Part shown: positions 6,183-6,621 of the stretch, one piece after another | Numbering within the stretch: position 1 is the first letter of the stretch | Layout: each line of letters begins with the position of its first letter | Source of the DNA: Treponema sp. | Lineage (GTDB): Bacteria > Spirochaetota > Spirochaetia > Treponematales > Breznakiellaceae | Reading direction: 5' to 3' | Assembly: GCA_031271075.1 (NCBI GenBank) | Contig: JAISWN010000366.1 | Coordinates: 1-6,621, forward strand | DNA: 6,621 nucleotides | Translations under genes and position numbers: made by a program | Notes under the pieces: generated by a model | What the model was told of the DNA's origin: nothing | What the model saw: the letters and a program-made list of their open reading frames with translations, nothing else | Database searches by the model: none

Positions 6183-6403
6183 TCCGGGCTTTTCTTGACG
6201 GGGAGATACAGCGGATATATCAGGACACCGCCCTCAATCCGGGGGGTCATACAACCCATGGAAGCCTGGCCTATCTTGAAAAAACCTTTCCCCCTGAAAC
6301 TTACGGACGGATCTGCTGCATACACCTGGATACGGATTACCGGCGGCTCCTGAAGGAGAAAGGTTTTGCCCTGGCTCCCCTCTATGCACCGGACCGGCCG
6401 TAA
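6107..6403 (+). pseudogene. C-terminal fragment of a metallo-beta-lactamase-fold hydrolase
   Basis: About 90 codons in a frame different from the permease remnant match the C-terminal third of a metal-dependent MBL-fold hydrolase. IYYSGDARYVPETI carries the bridging metal-ligand aspartate (Asp17 of this frame). It is followed by RIYQDTAL, then HTTHGSL and CIHLDTD with the last metal-ligand histidine (His73), and a closing LLKEKGF helix. The N-terminal HxHxDH metal site and most of the fold are missing. The sequence upstream of about 6130 belongs to the UgpE-like remnant, and the ATG at 6107 lies inside that remnant, so it is not a true start. The downstream end at TAA 6401-6403 looks natural. 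Intact relatives include phosphodiesterases and ribonuclease-like enzymes; which kind this was cannot be told. Confidence 0.72.
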
Positions 6404-6405
6404 CA

Positions 6406-6460
6406 AAGAGGCGGCCCAAAGCCTTGGTTCAGGCCCCCTTTACGCCATGATCCGGGTAGT
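6406..6460 (+). repeat. 55-bp direct repeat, copy 2 (stray permease fragment)
   Basis: This copy matches 5163-5217 at 54 of 55 positions. It starts 2 nt after the stop codon of the MBL-fold fragment and ends where the structured element begins. It holds an isolated piece of EAA-loop coding sequence with no surrounding permease sequence, so it cannot be functional as protein. Confidence 0.95.
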
Positions 6461-6621
6461 ATCCCGACAACTATGAACGTGCGGCTTTGTTTCCCAGCGG
6501 GAAAACGCAACACTTGGCAGAGCGCAAGGGATAGAAGCGGAAATCCCGCAGACCCCCACAGGGGGTCGAGGAATTGAAGCGGATAGCCCGGTTCCCGCCG
6601 TAGGTGGGAATGCGCCCAAAT
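6461..6621 (+). ncRNA. Structured repeat element, possible HEARO/omega-RNA-like RNA (continues past the edge)
   Basis: The last 160 bases fold almost throughout. TTTCCC-AGC-GGGAAA (6490-6504) sits inside TGCG/CGCA (6480-6483 with 6506-6509). A long-range stem joins TTGG (6514-6517) and GCGCA (6522-6526) to TGCGC (6611-6615) and CCAA (6616-6619), with a CAGA bulge. Within it lie GGGAT/ATCCC (6528-6532 with 6543-6547), GACCCCC/GGGGGTC (6551-6557 with 6561-6567) and TTCCCGCC/GGTGGGAA (6592-6599 with 6603-6610). The last stem has a G-T pair that favours the plus strand as the RNA. A motif of about 18 nt containing GAAGCGGA occurs twice (6531-6548 and 6573-6590, 15 of 18 identical). I see no open reading frame of note. 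The repeated motif reminds me of HEARO elements, the guide RNAs of IscB nucleases, but that is recollection; a REP/RAYT-type or other mobile repeat is the alternative. Confidence 0.55.

Noticed and set aside
6531..6590. Start of a CRISPR array (two related ~18-nt units 42 bp apart)
   Set aside because: There are only two units, they are imperfect (15 of 18), and the spacer is largely a perfect hairpin; folding as one structured RNA explains it better.

Overview
The window reads as a bacterial sugar/phosphate-metabolism locus of moderate GC content, with consensus sigma-70 promoter hexamers, good Shine-Dalgarno (SD) sequences and ATGA gene overlaps. Nothing in it fixes the taxon. The protein style, repeat density and mix of glycine-rich ABC genes remind me of termite-gut or other host-associated Treponema, but that is a memory-based guess and not something the sequence proves.

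Left part (1-689): the N-terminal 78 codons of a LacI-family repressor run leftward off the edge from a TTG start at 235. Directly upstream of its SD lies a compact 160-bp element (248-407) bounded by imperfect terminal inverted repeats and packed with internal hairpins, which looks like a MITE. To its right is an AT-rich stretch without genes, then a near-consensus rightward promoter (TTGACA-17-TATCAT, 641-669) with two ACGTNCCAATTT direct repeats that are plausible LacI-family operators.

Central part (690-5482): a rightward gene set encodes a cytoplasmic glycerophosphodiester phosphodiesterase-like enzyme (690-1520), a terminator-like hairpin, an exported substrate-binding protein (1603-2673), a strong hairpin with no U-tract, an ABC ATPase (2745-3767) and a fused two-domain permease (3764-5482) overlapping it by ATGA. 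The last three genes form a complete FbpABC/AfuABC-type importer. The simplest reading is a repressor-controlled system that imports a phosphorylated compound and cleaves a phosphodiester inside the cell. The substrate is not determined by the sequence.

Right part (5483-6621): this is a mosaic of broken pieces. There is a UgpE/MalG-type (CUT1) permease lacking both ends, joined at about 6130 to the C-terminal part of a metallo-beta-lactamase-fold hydrolase in another frame. A 55-bp near-perfect copy (54/55) of the EAA-loop region of the upstream permease follows. Last comes a highly structured element (about 6461 to the edge) with several hairpins, a tandem GAAGCGGA motif and a closing long-range stem. 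It resembles my recollection of HEARO/omega RNA elements, which accompany IscB-type RNA-guided nucleases, but I could not verify this. If it holds, an iscB-like gene might lie just beyond the right edge. This element is the best candidate for an unusual system here.
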